From assembly GCA_000727475.1 (NCBI GenBank), contig KL647312.1, positions 248,001-312,000 of the forward strand: a stretch of 64,000 bases of DNA, read 5' to 3'. Shown here one piece after another: positions 61,701 to 64,000 of this stretch. The notes below the pieces were generated by a model. It saw nothing but the letters and a program-made list of their open reading frames with translations. It was not told where the DNA came from and searched no databases. A program made the position numbers and the translations under genes. The first letter of the stretch is position 1. Each line of letters opens with the position of its first letter. This stretch comes from Sarcocystis neurona. Lineage: Eukaryota; Apicomplexa; Conoidasida; Eucoccidiorida; Sarcocystidae.

Positions 61701-64000
61701 GTCAGGAGCTGCGTCTCTACACGTCGGGCGAATACGTAGAATGCGCCACGCGCATGCGCGCAAGGATTCCAGACCGTGCGCCTGTAGTGGTAGTGTACTG
61801 CTGTGATGACGCATCTTCTTACTTCGCGCTGACGCGCTGCACCTGTAGTGGACTGTTGTCTCTTTGCAGGTTCACAAATGTCTGCTGGACAACTTCAATA
61901 CTCCTGGAGCTCTAGTGGCGCTGCAGCGGCTAATTTCCGCGGCAAACACGTATCTAAATCAGCACAAGGGAGGGAGTGTGCGGGCTCCTCTTGTCCGCGC
62001 GGTAGCGCAGTACGTCTTCCGCATGCTTCGGGTATGAGGTTGTACGCTTGCGTTTCGAGGTGGTGTAATATGTGCCAATTACCTCTTTGTCTCGACGAAC
62101 ACAGGAATGAACCGCAGGGTTCGTGCATTGAGTTAGGCGGTACAACACTGGTTACGGACGTCACCTGGAAGGGAAGGTGACAACTACTTTTTTGGATGGT
62201 GCTGACAGCGAAGTCTCTTAAGGGTTGGCAGCAAAGTCTGCCATTTATGTAGAGCTCATACCGCTGTCCTGTGCTGCGAGACCTTGTAGGACGGTGTCGG
62301 GCAAAGACACGCTATTAGTAGACAACAAGCGCCGATAAGCATTTGTCGTATCTGTCATACCTACGTAGGCGAACAATGCTTTCGACAGGAGGGGGCGGCT
62401 ATAGTAGCCGTTTCCTGGTGGGCCTCAACGCTGGTAGATGTTTATCACAGAGACGCCTCCGGTCAAAAATATGAGTAGCTAGTAGAGTAAGCGCACCGCC
62501 AAGGTAGTACAGAACTACAGCACTGTATGGAAGACGCTTGCCAGCGTGTTTACGATGGGTCGCGGAAGAAGAGTCCGTTAGCACTAAGGCAGTTGAAAAC
62601 TTGCACAATGAACGCAAGTGTCACGTTAGGCACAGTAAAGCCGGTGACTCTCTGTGATTCCGCTGCACTCAGGAAGTGGCGCGATTCTATGGTGGGACAC
62701 GTGGAGCAATAACCCACGCGTATGGCGTCAGAAAAGGTGCTCTGTAGAGAATGTGTGTAGATGGAAGCGATACGGAAATGCGACTTGTGCTGTAGCAGTC
62801 CAACTTTGTAGAACACGCACTTTCTTGACGCGGATTTCCGTAATTCGTGGAAGTTCCCTGACACGTAGGCGGTACAAAACCTTAATCACGGCTAAGCGAT
62901 GCATATTGACGAGATACGAAAATGTTCCTTCGGAATTAAACGAGCAGGATGGAGGACGTAGGGAATTCGATTTGGGAAAAGATGCGACTACGCTGCTGCG
63001 GTTGCATGTGTTGACTGTGTTTGTGACCTCTCTACGGTGCGTGGCCTTACGCGTTTTGGGTGTGCGCGTGTTCGCTCCGCAGATTTTTGGCGTCGTGAAA
63101 GACGAGGATGAAGATATGCATTATTCCAGAGCGACAGTGGCAACGGAAGCAGGCGCCGTGTCCGCAGGAAGCGAAGTCGAAGAAAATTTGCTAGAGTGTA
63201 TCGGTTCGTTCCGAGAACAGGTAACGCACACTAAATCTAGCATCGCTGACGATGAAGGTCGAACGTTTGTTGATGGGTGAGCATGGAGCTGCAAAAAGAA
63301 TTGGCAAGACTGAATGCGCGTAGATACGGGAGAAGGTGCTGAGCCGAGGACGGCGGAGAAATTGACCGCTGCACCTGTGCAGCTCCCCAGGTGTTGCATC
63401 CTCGTGGATATATATATATATTAGTACAACACATACACGTGCAAAGGCGAACGACGATTTGTGAGCAACAGCTAATTGCACGTGGGAGTGTGACAAACGT
63501 GGCAGGCAACAAGAGACTGCCTTCAGCTCGGAATTGTCGTGCACTCGTTGCATGCGTGAACAGAGCGTTCTTGCTAGCCAAAGCAAAACAAAAAGGCTCG
63601 CAAATGTGTTTTCTATGATGTGGACGTACCGCAGATCGTTGCGTTCGGCAGACGGTACTTTCGTGCGGTGCACACGCAGCGTCTGGTAGCACGAGCTTTT
63701 GGTGCACAATTCACTCTCGCATAAATACACGTCGCATTCGTAGCGCCGCCAACGCTAACCCAAGCATCTCGCGTCTGCAGTCTTTCACGCCTAGCACAGG
63801 GAATTTTACAGGAGAATTTTTTTTTAGAGGTGGCAGTCGCAGGATGTCTGAGTGTATATACGTATATGTACAAATATATACGCATTTATCTCTAAATGTA
63901 ACGGCGGTTGTCCCGTGCTATTCACTCAGGTACGCACCTTTGCAGCGCAGACGCTCAGAGCCTTGCAGAAGGAGCAACGAAAGCGCTGCGAAGTTGATCC
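51367..64000 (+). CDS. CysRS: Cysteinyl-tRNA synthetase with long N-terminal leader, 3' end beyond window
   Basis: Class I synthetase charging tRNA-Cys. Exons: 51367-52890, 54546-54737, 56078-56151, 56927-57115, 57761-57891, 59190-59331, 60431-60571, 60969-61164, 61870-62031, 63083-63220 and 63930 past the edge. Every phase agrees; at least 920 residues. The conserved body starts near 52,800 ([18 protein letters not shown]). Then come [20 protein letters not shown] with the HIGH-type motif at 527-531, [54 protein letters not shown] at 767-771, and anticodon-domain helices ending [20 protein letters not shown] at the edge. All four zinc ligands known in the bacterial enzyme are present (C518, C709, H734, E738). 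An internal Met at 52714 would give a cytosolic form without the leader. Intron 5 uses a GC donor. Start choice among 51367, 51475 and 52714 is open. Confidence 0.93.
53179..53196. repeat. Short perfect palindrome in synthetase intron 1
   Basis: Arms gtgaactg and cagttcac are separated by aa, giving an 8-bp stem in intron 1. It is short enough to be chance. Confidence 0.6.
57892..59189 (+). other. GC-AG intron (intron 5 of cysteinyl-tRNA synthetase)
   Basis: The exon must end at 57891 to join PWGKGRP to GWHIECSAM in frame. The intron then starts GCAAGT, the classic GC-type donor consensus, and ends gattctcag. No GT donor nearby preserves the conserved sequence. Confidence 0.85.
60313..60350. 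repeat. Overlapping inverted repeats in synthetase intron 6
   Basis: The outer arms are ctactg (60313-60318) and cagtag (60345-60350). Inside are two mutually exclusive hairpins: aactgctgtt/aacagcagtt (60319-60340, loop gg) and ctgttggaa/ttccaacag (60324-60347, loop cagcag). The surrounding sequence is rich in cag and gta triplets. Confidence 0.75.

Overview
The window is nuclear DNA of an apicomplexan parasite, most likely a coccidian (Toxoplasma/Sarcocystis/Cystoisospora-like). The evidence is near-balanced base composition, genes split by GT-AG introns of about 80 to 1,700 bp, conserved eukaryotic enzymes swollen by Ser/Ala/Arg-rich insertions, very long disordered proteins, and a cysteinyl-tRNA synthetase with an organelle-type leader. 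I could not fix genus or species. No rRNA, tRNA, CRISPR array or insertion sequence was recognised.

Layout. 0.8-2.9 kb: a secreted acidic protein (minus) lies head to head with a small Arg-rich protein (plus). 4.1-6.0 kb: a poorly resolved plus-strand gene is broken by a 520-base assembly gap. 6.2-13.7 kb: a giant three-exon minus-strand gene (about 2,213 aa, no recognised domain). 16.7-20.4 kb: GPI mannosyltransferase 2 (PIG-V). 22.8-29.7 kb: a divergent kinesin, followed by exons that are either its tail or a separate gene. 31.3-33.6 kb: a multi-pass major-facilitator-type transporter (minus). 34.0-38.4 kb: a cluster of plus-strand open segments that look like short exons but do not chain into one model. 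39.6-43.6 kb: a six-exon RS-rich protein (minus). 43.6-51.4 kb: mostly non-coding, with CA repeats and local duplications. 51.4-64.0 kb: cysteinyl-tRNA synthetase, eleven exons, running off the right edge.

How the models were built. The ORFs alone contain only exon cores. I joined them by reading donor and acceptor sites and requiring reading phase to be preserved at each junction. PIG-V, the kinesin motor and cysteinyl-tRNA synthetase are also supported by continuous family motifs across the junctions. The giant gene, the transporter and the RS-rich gene are phase-consistent throughout. The small gene at 2.1 kb and the 4.1 kb gene are weaker.

The genes are ordinary housekeeping and lineage-specific functions (GPI anchor synthesis, microtubule motor, transport, RNA processing, translation). 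I see no operon-like or defence-like system. The observations most worth following are the roughly 450-residue leader with an internal start on the synthetase (dual targeting), a GC-AG intron in the same gene, a 55-bp tandem duplication that copies a splice donor in the RS-rich gene, and an assembly gap flanked by exactly identical 34-bp ends.
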